Assembly (NCBI GenBank): GCA_963704545.1 | Contig: OY969915.1 | Span: 1,488,001-1,552,000 of the forward strand | Source: VRUE01 sp963704545 | GTDB lineage: Bacteria; Actinomycetota; Thermoleophilia; Solirubrobacterales; 70-9 | Reading direction: 5' to 3' | Length of the DNA stretch: 64,000 nt | In this document: piece by piece, positions 17,665 through 25,703 of the stretch | How positions within the stretch are numbered: the stretch's first letter is position 1 | Layout of the letters: every line of letters begins with the position of its first letter | Program-made: the position numbers and the translations under genes | Notes under the pieces: generated by a model | What the model was told of the DNA's origin: nothing | Databases searched by the model: none | The model's input: only the letters and a program-made list of their open reading frames with translations

Positions 17665-18396
17665 TCAGCCCTGTACGCCGAGCGTCTTGACCGTCTCGGA
17701 CTTCGGCACCGTGCGATGGTCCGGGCTGGTGCCGAGGACGCGGTCGGCGGCGTCGGAGCTGACCCCGAACCAGTAGTGCTCGTTCTTGAAGTGGTGGAGG
17801 CGGTGCGAGCGCCAGATCGAGCGGTAGTAGCGGCTCTTCGGCCGGTAGGGCGTGTGGATGAGGAAGTGGCACCACTCGTAGGTGGCGGTGAGCACGACGC
17901 TCACGATCATCAGGGTCAGCCAGAGGGCGACGTGATCGCCGCCGAGCAGCGTCCAGGGCCAGCTCAGCAGCCACATCACGAGCAGCACGGGGACGAGGAA
18001 CCCGGCGATCAGCGAGCCCGGGATCAGCACCGCCCGCAGGACGGTCGGCTCGCGGTGGTGCCAGCGGTGGGCGCGCGCCGTGGGCAGGTCGACGGTCCTG
18101 CCCCCGACCTTGCGCGGCCTGGTGTGGAGCAGGCCGACGTGGATCAGCCACTCGGTGAACGGCTGTGCCGCGATCAGGAGCGCCGCGATGGCCAGGTCCA
18201 TCCACCCCAGGCCGCCGACGGCTGCCCGCAGGAGGAGGAACGCGATGAGGAAGGCCGCGAGCACCTGCGGCGACCGGAAGCGGCCGAACGCCCGGGCGCA
18301 GTCGAGCAGCGTCAACGGACCCCCGGAGCGACCCGTGACCGAGACCGCCGCAGCGGTCAGAGGATCGCCCCCGATTGTGGTCTGTCCAGCCTCCAT
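17665..18396 (-). CDS. Fatty acid hydroxylase/sterol desaturase family protein
   Basis: Membrane di-iron oxygenase-like protein of 243 residues with about four to five transmembrane helices. The histidine boxes of the FA_hydroxylase superfamily are visible as HRWHH, HFLIHT and HRLHHFKNEH. Members hydroxylate fatty acids, sterols or carotenoids; the substrate here is unknown. A TACCCT box ends 6 nt before the ATG at 18396. The gene converges on polA with a 29-nt gap. Confidence 0.85.
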   Translation of the reverse strand: MEAGQTTIGGDPLTAAAVSVTGRSGGPLTLLDCARAFGRFRSPQVLAAFLIAFLLLRAAVGGLGWMDLAIAALLIAAQPFTEWLIHVGLLHTRPRKVGGRTVDLPTARAHRWHHREPTVLRAVLIPGSLIAGFLVPVLLVMWLLSWPWTLLGGDHVALWLTLMIVSVVLTATYEWCHFLIHTPYRPKSRYYRSIWRSHRLHHFKNEHYWFGVSSDAADRVLGTSPDHRTVPKSETVKTLGVQG

Positions 18397-18402
18397 CCAT
18401 CA

Positions 18403-18408
18403 AGGGTA
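18403..18408 (-). promoter_or_regulatory. Candidate leaderless -10 box (hydroxylase gene)
   Basis: On the minus strand TACCCT ends 6 nt before the ATG of the fatty acid hydroxylase gene. Confidence 0.45.
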
Positions 18409-18423
18409 TCCCCGCGCTTCAAG

Positions 18424-18478
18424 CCCGGTGAGTTCGTCTTTGGTTCCGCATACCGGAACTAAAGACGAACTCACCGGG
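18424..18478. repeat. Short hairpin element B
   Basis: A perfect 18-bp outer stem (CCCGGTGAGTTCGTCTTT with its complement) surrounds an inner GTTCCG-CATAC-CGGAAC hairpin. It has the CTTT...AAAG and CCGCATA.CGGA features shared with elements C to E. It lies between divergent genes, so it is not a terminator. Confidence 0.75.
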
Positions 18479-18503
18479 AGAAAGACTGATATGACGGTCG
18501 GCT

Positions 18504-18941
18504 ATGGACCGGGGACTGGCCGTACTGCTGACTGCGCTTGCGGGCGGGTTGATCGCCCTGCAGGCGCCGATCAACGCCGGGCTGGGGAAGGCGACGGGAA
18601 GCCTGCCGGCGGCGCTGATCTCCTTCCTCGTCGGCACCGTCGCCCTGACGGCGATCGTCGTCCTCAGCGGCAAGGCGGGCGGGCTGGGCTCGACCTTCGA
18701 CGTCAGCTGGTACTACCTGCTGGGGGGCCTGCTCGGCGCGGTCTACGTTGCCAACGCGCTGATCGCGGTGACGGCGATCGGGGCCGGGGGCGTCGCCGCG
18801 GCGACGATCACCGGGCAGCTGGTCGCCTCGGTGGCGATCGACCGGCTAGGCCTTTTCGGCCTCGACCAGGTCTCGCTCAGCCCGGAGCGCATCGTCGGCG
18901 TCGGCCTGCTTCTCGCCGGCACCGTTCTGGTGGTTCGCTGA
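18504..18941 (+). CDS. YdcZ-type (DUF606) DMT-family membrane protein
   Basis: A 145-residue protein with about five hydrophobic helices. ALQAPINAGLGKATGSLPAALISF is the conserved opening of the DMT_YdcZ family, and the internal GAVYVANALIAVTAIGAG matches it too. These half-size transporters probably work as dimers; no substrate is established. The ATG at 18504 opens directly at the family signature. The last 96 nt overlap the 3' end of the convergent flavoprotein gene. Confidence 0.82.
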   Translation: MDRGLAVLLTALAGGLIALQAPINAGLGKATGSLPAALISFLVGTVALTAIVVLSGKAGGLGSTFDVSWYYLLGGLLGAVYVANALIAVTAIGAGGVAAATITGQLVASVAIDRLGLFGLDQVSLSPERIVGVGLLLAGTVLVVR

Positions 18942-20051
18942 GGCGAGCGCGAACTCCGGCGGCGCGATCCGCAGGTAGTGACCGAAGGACCAGTCGATGA
19001 ACCGCTTGGCGCCGAGCACGCGGACGAGCGGCCCCAGCAGGCGCGGCGGGATCCTGGGGACGAGGCGCTGCACGCGCAGCATCCAGCGGAACTTCCACTC
19101 GTGGGAGTCGTTGAACTCGGCGTAGCGGGCGGCTGCGCTCTCGCGGCTCTGGCGTCCGTCGACGACGCCGCGCAGCTCACGGCCCAGTGCGATTCCGAAG
19201 TAGAGCGCGGTGCGGATGCCCTCGGCGCTCAGTGGCAGGCAGTGGCCGGCCGAGTCGCCGGCGAAGAAGACGCCGCCCTCGGTGCCGCGGCGCAGCTTGT
19301 GCGGGATCCAGTTGCCCTGGTAGCGGACCTTCTCGCTGCCGAGGTCTTCGGCGAGCAGCTCGGTGGTGGCGCGGACGTGGAAGCGGGGGTCGAACGAGCC
19401 GACGCCGATCCGCAGCTCGTCGCCGGCGGGGAACGACCAGCCGTAGCCGGCGGGGACGTAGCGGCGGTCGATCCAGACCTCGAGGTCCTTGCCCTCTCCG
19501 TGGGGATGGACCTCGAGGCCGCGCGAGAGCGGCGCGTCGGGCGGCTGGTAACCGTCGCCGCCGGCGAGCACGCGGCGCCAGCCGAGCGCGTCGACGACGA
19601 GCGGGGCCGTGATCACCCCGCGGTCGGTCTCGACCGCGATCGTCTCCTCGCCACTCGCCGGCCGTAGGCGCCGGTTCACCTTCGCGGTCTCGAACCGGGC
19701 GTCGCAGTCGCGCCAGAGGATCTCGCAGAGCTCGCGGTAGTCGAAGGTCGAGAAGGTGAACGGCAGGCGGTAGCGCGAGTCGCCATGAGGCGTGTGCATC
19801 AGCAGCGAGTCGAAGCGCTGGCGCTCGGCGTCCATCAGGCCCATGGACCGCATCCACTCGGTCGGGATGCCGCAGGCGGAGGTCTGCCGCTCGCCGATCT
19901 CGTAGCGGTCGACAATCAGGACGTCGGCCCCGGAGCCGGCCAGCTCGCGTGCCACCGCAAGGCCCGCGAAGCTGGCGCCGCAGATCAGCACGTCGCGATC
20001 GCCGCCGAGCGGCGTCCGCTCCTCGCCACGTTTCGTCGCACGAATCGGCAC
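18846..20051 (-). CDS. Geranylgeranyl-reductase-like FAD-dependent oxidoreductase
   Basis: Flavoprotein of 401 residues. It begins with the FAD-binding VLICGASFAGLAVARELAGSGADVLIVDR region (GxGxxG variant GASFAG) and has a second FAD motif GVFFAGDSAGHCLPLSAEGIRTAL, the pattern of geranylgeranyl reductases and p-hydroxybenzoate-hydroxylase-like enzymes. The substrate, perhaps an isoprenoid, is not certain. A GTG at 20051 lies 7 nt after a TACGCT box and is preferred to the TTG at 20075. The C-terminal 32 codons overlap the YdcZ gene on the other strand, and the 5' end faces rpsA. Confidence 0.82.
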   Translation of the reverse strand: MPIRATKRGEERTPLGGDRDVLICGASFAGLAVARELAGSGADVLIVDRYEIGERQTSACGIPTEWMRSMGLMDAERQRFDSLLMHTPHGDSRYRLPFTFSTFDYRELCEILWRDCDARFETAKVNRRLRPASGEETIAVETDRGVITAPLVVDALGWRRVLAGGDGYQPPDAPLSRGLEVHPHGEGKDLEVWIDRRYVPAGYGWSFPAGDELRIGVGSFDPRFHVRATTELLAEDLGSEKVRYQGNWIPHKLRRGTEGGVFFAGDSAGHCLPLSAEGIRTALYFGIALGRELRGVVDGRQSRESAAARYAEFNDSHEWKFRWMLRVQRLVPRIPPRLLGPLVRVLGAKRFIDWSFGHYLRIAPPEFALASANHQNGAGEKQADADDALRAERDLVEAEKA

Positions 20052-20058
20052 GACGCAG

Positions 20059-20064
20059 AGCGTA
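20059..20064 (-). promoter_or_regulatory. Candidate leaderless -10 box (flavoprotein gene)
   Basis: TACGCT on the minus strand ends 7 nt before the GTG at 20051. This box is the reason for preferring that start. Confidence 0.4.
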
Positions 20065-20087
20065 CCCACCTGCAATCATGCCGCGCT

Positions 20088-21671
20088 GTGTCCGTGACCG
20101 ATACGACCATCACCCCAGAGTCCACCGGTACGCCCGTCGAGGGCTCCGGCGGCCTGTTGATGGAAATCGACGGCAAGGTTGTGCCCAACTACGCGGCGAC
20201 GATGGTGTCTTTCGAGGAGGGCGACGTAGTCAAGGGACACGTCGTCCGGATCGACAAGGACGAGGTCCTGGTCGACATCGGCTACAAGTCGGAGGGAGTC
20301 ATCCCCTCGCACGAGCTCTCGATCCGCAAGTCGGTCAACCCGGCCGACGAGGTCGAGATCGGCGAGGAGGTCGACGCCCTCGTCCTCACCAAGGAGGACA
20401 ACGAAGGGCGCCTGGTCCTCTCCAAGAAGCGGGCCCGCTTCGAGAAGGCGTGGCGCCGGATCGAGGCCGCGGCCGAGTCGGGCGAACCGGTCGAAGGAAA
20501 CGTGATCGAGGTCGTCAAGGGCGGCCTCATCCTCGACCTCGGGGTGCGCGGCTTCCTGCCCGCCTCGCTGGTCGACATCCGCCGCGTCCACAACCTGGAG
20601 GAGTTCACCGGCCAGACACTCGAGTGCAAAGTGATCGAGCTCAACCGCAGCCGCAACAACGTCGTGCTCTCCCGCCGCGCGGTGCTGGAGGAAGAGCGCA
20701 AGGAGGTGCGCGAGCAGATCCTCGGGCGCCTCGAGGCCGGCCAGGTGGTCGAGGGCAAGATCTCCAACATCGTCGACTTCGGCGCCTTCGTCGACCTCGA
20801 CGGGATCGACGGCCTGATCCACATCTCCGAGCTTTCCTGGAGCCACGTCAACCATCCCTCCGAGGTGGTGGCGATCGGCGACACCGTGCGGATCAAAGTC
20901 CTCGACATCGACCGCGACCGCCAGCGCATCTCCCTCGGCCTCAAGCAGACCCAGGAGGACCCCTGGCAGCGCGTGATCAGCGCCCACCGTCCCGGCGACG
21001 TGCTCGAGGGAGCGGTGACCAAGGTCGTCGCCTTCGGCGCCTTCGTCGAGATCCTGCCGGGTGTCGAGGGTCTGGTCCACATCTCCGAGCTCGCCGACCA
21101 CCACGTCGAGAGCCCCAGCGAGGTGGTCGAGCCGGGCACCAAGCTCAACGTCAAGATCCTCGAGATCGATGAGGAGCGGCGACGGCTCTCGCTCAGCATC
21201 AAGCAGGTTGCCGAAGGCAAGATGGCGATGGGGGATCTCGGCGAGCAGATCGATGCCGCTGCGGGTGCAGAGGCATCTGCCGAGGACTCAGAGGCGTCGG
21301 CCGCGGGTCCTGTCGCGGCAGAGGACTCCTCGTCCTCGCAGGCTGCGGGCGAGGAGCCCACCGCCGCGCCACCCGCGGATGAGGCGGTTGAGGCTGAGGA
21401 AGCCCCGGCCGCGGAGGCTGAGGCTCCGGCTGTTGAGGAGCCCGCTGCGGAGGAGGCGCCTGCTGCCGAGGAGCCTGTGGCCGAGGCTGAGGAGCCTTCT
21501 GCTGTCGAGGAGCCGGTGGCCGAGACGCCTGAGGAGGCTGAAGAGGCTGAGCAGGAGGGGGAATCGGTAGTCGAGAGGCCGGATTCGCCCGACGACTTGG
21601 ACGAGGCCGGCGGGGAGTCCGACGAGACCGGCGACGCCGAGTCGCCTGCCGAGGAACCCTCCGAGTCTTAG
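20088..21671 (+). CDS. rpsA: 30S ribosomal protein S1
   Basis: RNA-binding protein that helps the ribosome capture messages. The 527-residue product has four S1 OB-fold repeats starting near residues 43, 130, 215 and 300 (GDVVKGHV, GEPVEGNV, GQVVEGKISNIVDFGAFVDL, GDVLEGAVTKVVAFGAFVEI). Repeats 3 and 4 contain the canonical GLIHISELSW/GLVHISELA. A tail of about 140 residues follows, almost entirely Ala, Glu and Pro with repeating EEP/AEE units. The tail is presumably disordered and is longer than in most homologues. The GTG at 20088 is used; a second GTG lies two codons later. coaE follows after 6 nt. Confidence 0.94.
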   Translation: MSVTDTTITPESTGTPVEGSGGLLMEIDGKVVPNYAATMVSFEEGDVVKGHVVRIDKDEVLVDIGYKSEGVIPSHELSIRKSVNPADEVEIGEEVDALVLTKEDNEGRLVLSKKRARFEKAWRRIEAAAESGEPVEGNVIEVVKGGLILDLGVRGFLPASLVDIRRVHNLEEFTGQTLECKVIELNRSRNNVVLSRRAVLEEERKEVREQILGRLEAGQVVEGKISNIVDFGAFVDLDGIDGLIHISELSWSHVNHPSEVVAIGDTVRIKVLDIDRDRQRISLGLKQTQEDPWQRVISAHRPGDVLEGAVTKVVAFGAFVEILPGVEGLVHISELADHHVESPSEVVEPGTKLNVKILEIDEERRRLSLSIKQVAEGKMAMGDLGEQIDAAAGAEASAEDSEASAAGPVAAEDSSSSQAAGEEPTAAPPADEAVEAEEAPAAEAEAPAVEEPAAEEAPAAEEPVAEAEEPSAVEEPVAETPEEAEEAEQEGESVVERPDSPDDLDEAGGESDETGDAESPAEEPSES

Positions 21672-21677
21672 TTCGTC

Positions 21678-22256
21678 GTGCCGCTGACCATCGGGTTGAC
21701 CGGGGGGATCGCGGCGGGGAAGTCCGAGGCGCTTGCGGCATTTGAGCGGCTGGGGGCTGCGACTATCTCCAGTGACGCCGTTGTCCACGAGCTGCTCGAT
21801 TCCGAGTCTCTGCTGGGCAGGCTGACGGAGCGGTGGGGCGAGGAGATCGCGCCTGACGGCCGGATCGACCGCACCAGGATTGGCGAGATCGTGTTTGCAG
21901 ACCCGGAGCAGCTGAAATGGCTGGAGGCGCAGATTCACCCCTTGGTCGGAGAACGGATCGGAAGTTGGCTCGGCTCGCTGGACGACGACGTCTCAATCGC
22001 CGTGGTCGAGGTGCCGCTGCTGTTCGAGGGCGAGATGGCGCCGGTCTTCGACACCACCGTGGCGGTCGTCACCTCCGACGAGGTTCGCCGTGCGCGGGCT
22101 GAGGCTCGCGGGCACGCCCTGGTCGGAGAGCGCGAGGCGCGGCAGCTGCCCCAGGCGGAGAAGGCGGCTCGGGCCGAGCACGTGATCGAGAACGAGGGGA
22201 CGCTCGAGGACCTCGAGCAGCGCCTGTCCGCCCTCCTCGCGAAGCTGAAGGGATGA
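21678..22256 (+). CDS. coaE: Dephospho-CoA kinase
   Basis: Last step of coenzyme A synthesis. It has 192 residues, with the P-loop GGIAAGKS at residues 9-16, then SSDAVVHEL and the lid region RRARAEARGHA. The GTG start lies 6 nt after rpsA, an arrangement common in Actinobacteria. It overlaps the lytic transglycosylase gene by 4 nt. Confidence 0.95.
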   Translation: MPLTIGLTGGIAAGKSEALAAFERLGAATISSDAVVHELLDSESLLGRLTERWGEEIAPDGRIDRTRIGEIVFADPEQLKWLEAQIHPLVGERIGSWLGSLDDDVSIAVVEVPLLFEGEMAPVFDTTVAVVTSDEVRRARAEARGHALVGEREARQLPQAEKAARAEHVIENEGTLEDLEQRLSALLAKLKG

Positions 22257-22855
22257 GCACGGGCCGCAAGAGCCTGATTAGGAAACGGAGAAGGCGCCGC
22301 ATCGCGATTGGCGCAGCGCTCCTCGGCGCCGGTATCGTCGCCGGCGTGCTGCTGGGAGTGGTGGGGACACTGGAACGAGGGCTTCAGGAGCTGACACTGC
22401 CCCTGAAGCACGAGGACGTGATCCGCCAGCAGTCGCGGGAGAAGGGCGTCGACGCCGCCCTGATCGCCGCCGTGATCTACTCGGAGTCGAAGTTCAGCGA
22501 CCGCACCTCGAACGCCGGTGCCCGGGGCCTGATGCAGATCACGCCCGCCGCGGCCAACGAAATCGAGCGCCACAGCGGGGGCACCACGTTCAAGCTCGAG
22601 GATCTCAGCGACCCCGAAATCAACATCCGCTACGGCACCTTCCTGCTCGACGAACTGATCGAGCGCTATGACGGCGACGTAGCGGCGGCGCTGGCCGCCT
22701 ACAACGCCGGACCCGGCAACGCCGACGAGTGGGGCGGCAGCGCCCTCCGCGTCGAGGAGATCACCTTCCCGGAAACCCGCGCCTACGTGGAAGAGGTGCT
22801 CGAGAAGCAAGAGGCCTACCGCGAGGAGTACGCGAGGGAGTTGGGCTACAGGTGA
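22253..22855 (+). CDS. Membrane-anchored lytic transglycosylase
   Basis: Cleaves peptidoglycan glycan strands. The 200-residue protein has a basic N-terminus (RKRRRRR), one membrane anchor (about 17-38) and an SLT domain. The catalytic glutamate is Glu78 in YSESKF, followed by NAGARGLMQITP and AAYNAGPGN, all diagnostic. It belongs to the rpsA-coaE transcript. Its stop codon overlaps the GTG of the next gene. Confidence 0.92.
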   Translation: MSTGRKSLIRKRRRRRIAIGAALLGAGIVAGVLLGVVGTLERGLQELTLPLKHEDVIRQQSREKGVDAALIAAVIYSESKFSDRTSNAGARGLMQITPAAANEIERHSGGTTFKLEDLSDPEINIRYGTFLLDELIERYDGDVAAALAAYNAGPGNADEWGGSALRVEEITFPETRAYVEEVLEKQEAYREEYARELGYR

Positions 22856-24222
22856 GCGAGGCGCCGAGACCGCGGCTCGCCGCGCTGGCCGTAGCCGTCG
22901 GGCTGGTCCTGGCCGACTCCTCGATCGTCGTCCTGGCGCTGCCCGAGATCTACCGCGAGCTCGACACGAGCGTCGCCGGTGTCACCTGGGTCCTCGTCTC
23001 CTTCAACCTGGTGATGGCGCTGGCGGCGGTTCCCGCCGCCCACCTCGCTCGCCGCGCCGGCCCGGGGCGTGCGGCAGCCGTCGGCCTCGCCGTCTTCGCC
23101 GGCGCCGGCATCGCCTGCGGGATCTCCGCCGAGCTCAGCACCCTGATCGCCGCCCGCTGCGTGCAGGCCCTGGGCGGCGCCCTGGCGGTGACGGCCGCGC
23201 TGGAGCTGCTCCCGGCCACGGTCGGCTCCGAGCGTCGGGCGACGACGGTCTGGGTCACCGCCGGCGCCACCGGTGCGGCGCTCGGCCCGGCCGTCGGCGG
23301 CCTCCTCACCGAGCTCGTCTCCTGGCAGTCGATCTTCCTGGTCCAGGTTCCGGTGGCGCTGGCTGCGGCGGTACCGATCCTCGCCGTCGCCAGGCACGAG
23401 GCGGCGACCGGCGTGCTCGCGGCCGAGCTGTCTCGGACCGGCCGCCCCCACCTGCTCGCCAACCTGGCGCTGGCCATGGTCTCGGCGGCGATCGCCGCCG
23501 CTCTCTTCCTGCTCGTCCTGCTGCTGATCGAGGGTTGGCGCCTGACCCCGATCGGCGCCGCGATCGTGGTCAGCGTCATGCCCGTGGCGGCGATCGCCGG
23601 CAGCCGCCTCGGGCGCTGGGTTCCGAGCGCCAGGGCACGCGCGGCGGCCGGGGCGATCCTCGTCTCCGGCGGGCTCGGAGCGCTGGCGCTGCTGCCCAAG
23701 GCCGAGGTGGCGCTGACCGTGCCGCCCCAGATCATGGTCGGGATCGGCCTGGCCCTGGTGCTCTCGGCCCTGACCGAGACGGCGCTGCACGGGAGGGCGC
23801 CGCAGGCGATCCACGGCGGCTGGACGATCTCGGCCCGCCACGCAGGCGTCGTCATCGGGCTGCTGGCGCTTACCCCGGTCTTCACCGCCGACATCGCCGA
23901 GCAGCGCCAGGACGCGATCGACGCCGGCACCGCGGTGATCCTCGACTCGCCCGCGCCGCCGCTGCTCAAGCTCGAGCTCGCGCAGCGGATCGAGAGCCAG
24001 CTCGAAGGAGAGCAGGGGAGGGTCCCGACGATCGGACCCGCCTTCGATCCGCTGCCCGAGGACCCCGAGGACCGCGCCGCGGTCGTCGGGCTCCGCGACG
24101 AACTCCAGGAGCAGCTGAACCGCGGCGCCACCCACGCCTTCAGCCCGTCCTTCGGCCTCGCGGCCCTGCTCGGACTGCTCGCGCTGATTCCGATCGGCCT
24201 TGCCAGGAGGGTCGATCTGTGA
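22852..24222 (+). CDS. MFS transporter, DHA2-like
   Basis: Major facilitator of 456 residues. The N-terminal half has LADSSIVVLALPEIYRELD and WVLVSFNLVMALAAVPAAHLARR (motif A region), typical of the 14-helix drug:H+ antiporter group. A long hydrophilic segment of about 80 residues before the last helix is also typical of that group. The substrate is unknown. The GTG at 22852 overlaps the transglycosylase stop, and the gene overlaps the next one by 4 nt. A cell-envelope or drug-efflux role is a guess. Confidence 0.85.
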   Translation: MSEAPRPRLAALAVAVGLVLADSSIVVLALPEIYRELDTSVAGVTWVLVSFNLVMALAAVPAAHLARRAGPGRAAAVGLAVFAGAGIACGISAELSTLIAARCVQALGGALAVTAALELLPATVGSERRATTVWVTAGATGAALGPAVGGLLTELVSWQSIFLVQVPVALAAAVPILAVARHEAATGVLAAELSRTGRPHLLANLALAMVSAAIAAALFLLVLLLIEGWRLTPIGAAIVVSVMPVAAIAGSRLGRWVPSARARAAAGAILVSGGLGALALLPKAEVALTVPPQIMVGIGLALVLSALTETALHGRAPQAIHGGWTISARHAGVVIGLLALTPVFTADIAEQRQDAIDAGTAVILDSPAPPLLKLELAQRIESQLEGEQGRVPTIGPAFDPLPEDPEDRAAVVGLRDELQEQLNRGATHAFSPSFGLAALLGLLALIPIGLARRVDL

Positions 24223-24743
24223 ACCCGGTACTGAGGGCCCGGGTGCTCGTAGGGGCGGCGATCGCCGTCGCTGTCGCCCTCCCGGGGATCTACCTGGCTT
24301 CGGGCGGCTCCTCCTATGCGCCGGCGAAGACCGCGGATCCCTGCGAGACGCGGCCCTGGCGCGACCCCACCGGCCTCGACGAGCTCGCCGAGCAGTTCTC
24401 GCTCTCGGCGCTCGACGGCGCCGCCTGCGAGCTGGGGGTGAGCCGCGAGACGCTGGCGCGGGCCCTGGCCACGCCGGAGTCGCGCGAACGCTTCACCGAG
24501 CGCTACGGGATCGACGACGCTGAACTCGCGCGGGCGATCCGGGCGGGCCTGCTGCGCGCGGTCGACGATGCCGAAGACGCCGGCGCCCTGAGCCCGCTGA
24601 TCGCTGGTCCCCTGCGCGACTACCTGAAGAGCGTGCCGCTCGACCAGGCGATCGAACTGATCGAAAACGCCCGCACGATCTTCGAAAACGTCCGAGGCTT
24701 TCTCGGCCCCGCCCAGGAATTCTTCGAAAGCTTCCTACCCTGA
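24219..24743 (+). CDS. Uncharacterised exported or membrane-anchored protein
   Basis: Not recognised. The 174-residue product has an N-terminal hydrophobic segment (about residues 9-28) that could be a signal anchor. A mostly helical, acidic domain follows (LDELAEQFSLSALDGAACELGVSRETLARALA). ELGVSRETLARALATPESRERF has a helix-turn-helix look but lies outside the membrane in the predicted topology. The GTG at 24219 overlaps the MFS stop codon, so the two are translated together and may act together. It is the last gene of the rpsA-coaE unit. Confidence 0.75.
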   Translation: MNPVLRARVLVGAAIAVAVALPGIYLASGGSSYAPAKTADPCETRPWRDPTGLDELAEQFSLSALDGAACELGVSRETLARALATPESRERFTERYGIDDAELARAIRAGLLRAVDDAEDAGALSPLIAGPLRDYLKSVPLDQAIELIENARTIFENVRGFLGPAQEFFESFLP

Positions 24744-24770
24744 GCAAGATCTAGGCCGGACCGTGTAACC

Positions 24771-24838
24771 GGGCCGCCGGGGCAGGGTCCCCGGGAACTC
24801 CCGGCGAAGCCGGCCCGGGGACCCTGCCCCGGCGGCCC
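24771..24838. repeat. Long palindrome family II, copy 1
   Basis: Perfect 25-bp arms (24771-24795, 24814-24838) around an 18-nt centre made of AACTC plus the hairpin CCGGC-GAA-GCCGG. It lies between convergent genes. Confidence 0.85.
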
Positions 24839-24857
24839 CGCGCCTACAGATCCCTGC

Positions 24858-25106
24858 CTATTTCTTGAACTGGAACTTGCCCTTCTTCGGCAGCCAGGCG
24901 ATGCCTTCGCAGAGTTCTTCGGGGGTGGTCTCGAGCGAGCTGGCGAGCTTGACGATCGTGCCCAGCCGTGGCTCGCGCCCGCCGCGCTCGAGTAGCGAGA
25001 TCTCTGTGCGGTGTAGGTCGCAGAGGAAGCCGAGCTCCTCCTGCGATACGCCCTTCTTCTTGCGCGCTTTGCGCAGGTTGATTGCAAAACGTTCGCGTGG
25101 TTTCAT
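24858..25106 (-). CDS. XRE-family helix-turn-helix regulator
   Basis: Small DNA-binding protein of 82 residues consisting of a single Cro/CI-type domain: FAINLRKARKKKGVSQEELG, then LHRTEISLLERGGREPRLGTI, the recognition-helix region, and a short basic tail (PKKGKFQFKK). The ATG at 25106 is preferred because it starts at the domain. A 16-bp palindrome (CTGTCTgcgaAGACAG) lies 11 nt upstream and may be its own operator. DoxX is the gene upstream on the same strand. The targets are unknown. Confidence 0.85.
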   Translation of the reverse strand: MKPRERFAINLRKARKKKGVSQEELGFLCDLHRTEISLLERGGREPRLGTIVKLASSLETTPEELCEGIAWLPKKGKFQFKK

Positions 25107-25117
25107 GCGGCAATTCT

Positions 25118-25133
25118 CTGTCTGCGAAGACAG
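25118..25133. promoter_or_regulatory. Palindromic candidate operator of the XRE gene
   Basis: The sequence CTGTCT-GCGA-AGACAG is a perfect 6-bp inverted repeat in the AT-richer leader of the regulator gene. Two further CTGTAG half-like motifs occur within 45 nt upstream on the minus strand. Autoregulation is inferred only from position. Confidence 0.4.
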
Positions 25134-25184
25134 AAGCGCTACAGCCAAAACATCTACAGACGAAACCGCACGTTTATATACGAA

Positions 25185-25553
25185 TTAGTCGCGGGTCGCG
25201 CGCCAGACCCAGAGCATCGCCAGCGGCTGCAGGGGAAGCCGCGCCCAGAGCGCCCAACGGGGCAGCCGGTCGAGGTCGAGTCCGTCGACCTGCTCCGGGT
25301 TGACCGCCATGTGCACGTTGGCGGGGAAGACCGCGACCAGAAGGCCCAGCAGCCACCAGCGCGCGAAGTGCCTGGTGGGCCGCGCCAGCACGGCCGCGCC
25401 GCCGACGATCTCTGCCACGCCGCTCAGGGCAACCGCCTCCCGATGCCGGGGAAGGGACGGCGGCATGATCGCCTCGTAGCTGCGCGGGATGACGAAGTGC
25501 ATCGCCCCCGCAAAGGCGAAGAATCCCGCCAAAGCTCTCTGCGAACGGCTCAT
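25185..25553 (-). CDS. DoxX-like membrane protein
   Basis: A 122-residue protein with four hydrophobic helices. FAGAMHFVIPRSYEAIMPPSLPRHREAVALSGVAEIVGGAAVL, here in segments, matches DoxX-like small quinone-type membrane proteins (the HF--P and SG--EI-GG motifs). Function unknown. A TAGACT box ends 9 nt before the ATG. With the XRE gene it is enclosed by family II palindromes. Confidence 0.8.
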   Translation of the reverse strand: MSRSQRALAGFFAFAGAMHFVIPRSYEAIMPPSLPRHREAVALSGVAEIVGGAAVLARPTRHFARWWLLGLLVAVFPANVHMAVNPEQVDGLDLDRLPRWALWARLPLQPLAMLWVWRATRD

Positions 25554-25562
25554 CGGGCGGGC

Positions 25563-25568
25563 AGTCTA
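25563..25568 (-). promoter_or_regulatory. Candidate leaderless -10 box (DoxX gene)
   Basis: TAGACT on the minus strand ends 9 nt before the DoxX ATG. Confidence 0.45.
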
Positions 25569-25585
25569 GGGCTATCTGAGGTTAA

Positions 25586-25651
25586 GGGCGTCGGGGGTGG
25601 GTCCCCGGGCCGGCTTCGCCGGGAGTTCCCGGGGACCCACCCCCGACGCCC
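25586..25651. repeat. Long palindrome family II, copy 2
   Basis: Perfect 24-bp arms (25586-25609, 25628-25651). The 18-nt centre is the exact reverse complement of copy 1. It lies between the divergent DoxX and uvrB starts, which argues against a pure terminator role. Confidence 0.85.
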
Positions 25652-25690
25652 TTCCGGCACCCGAGTGGGAGCCCCCACCGAGATAGGCCC

Positions 25691-25696
25691 TAATGT
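25691..25696 (+). promoter_or_regulatory. Candidate leaderless -10 box for uvrB
   Basis: TAATGT ends 7 nt before the uvrB ATG. No GAAC-N4-GTTC operator is visible here, unlike at uvrA. Confidence 0.4.
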
Positions 25697-25703
25697 GACG
25701 CTG

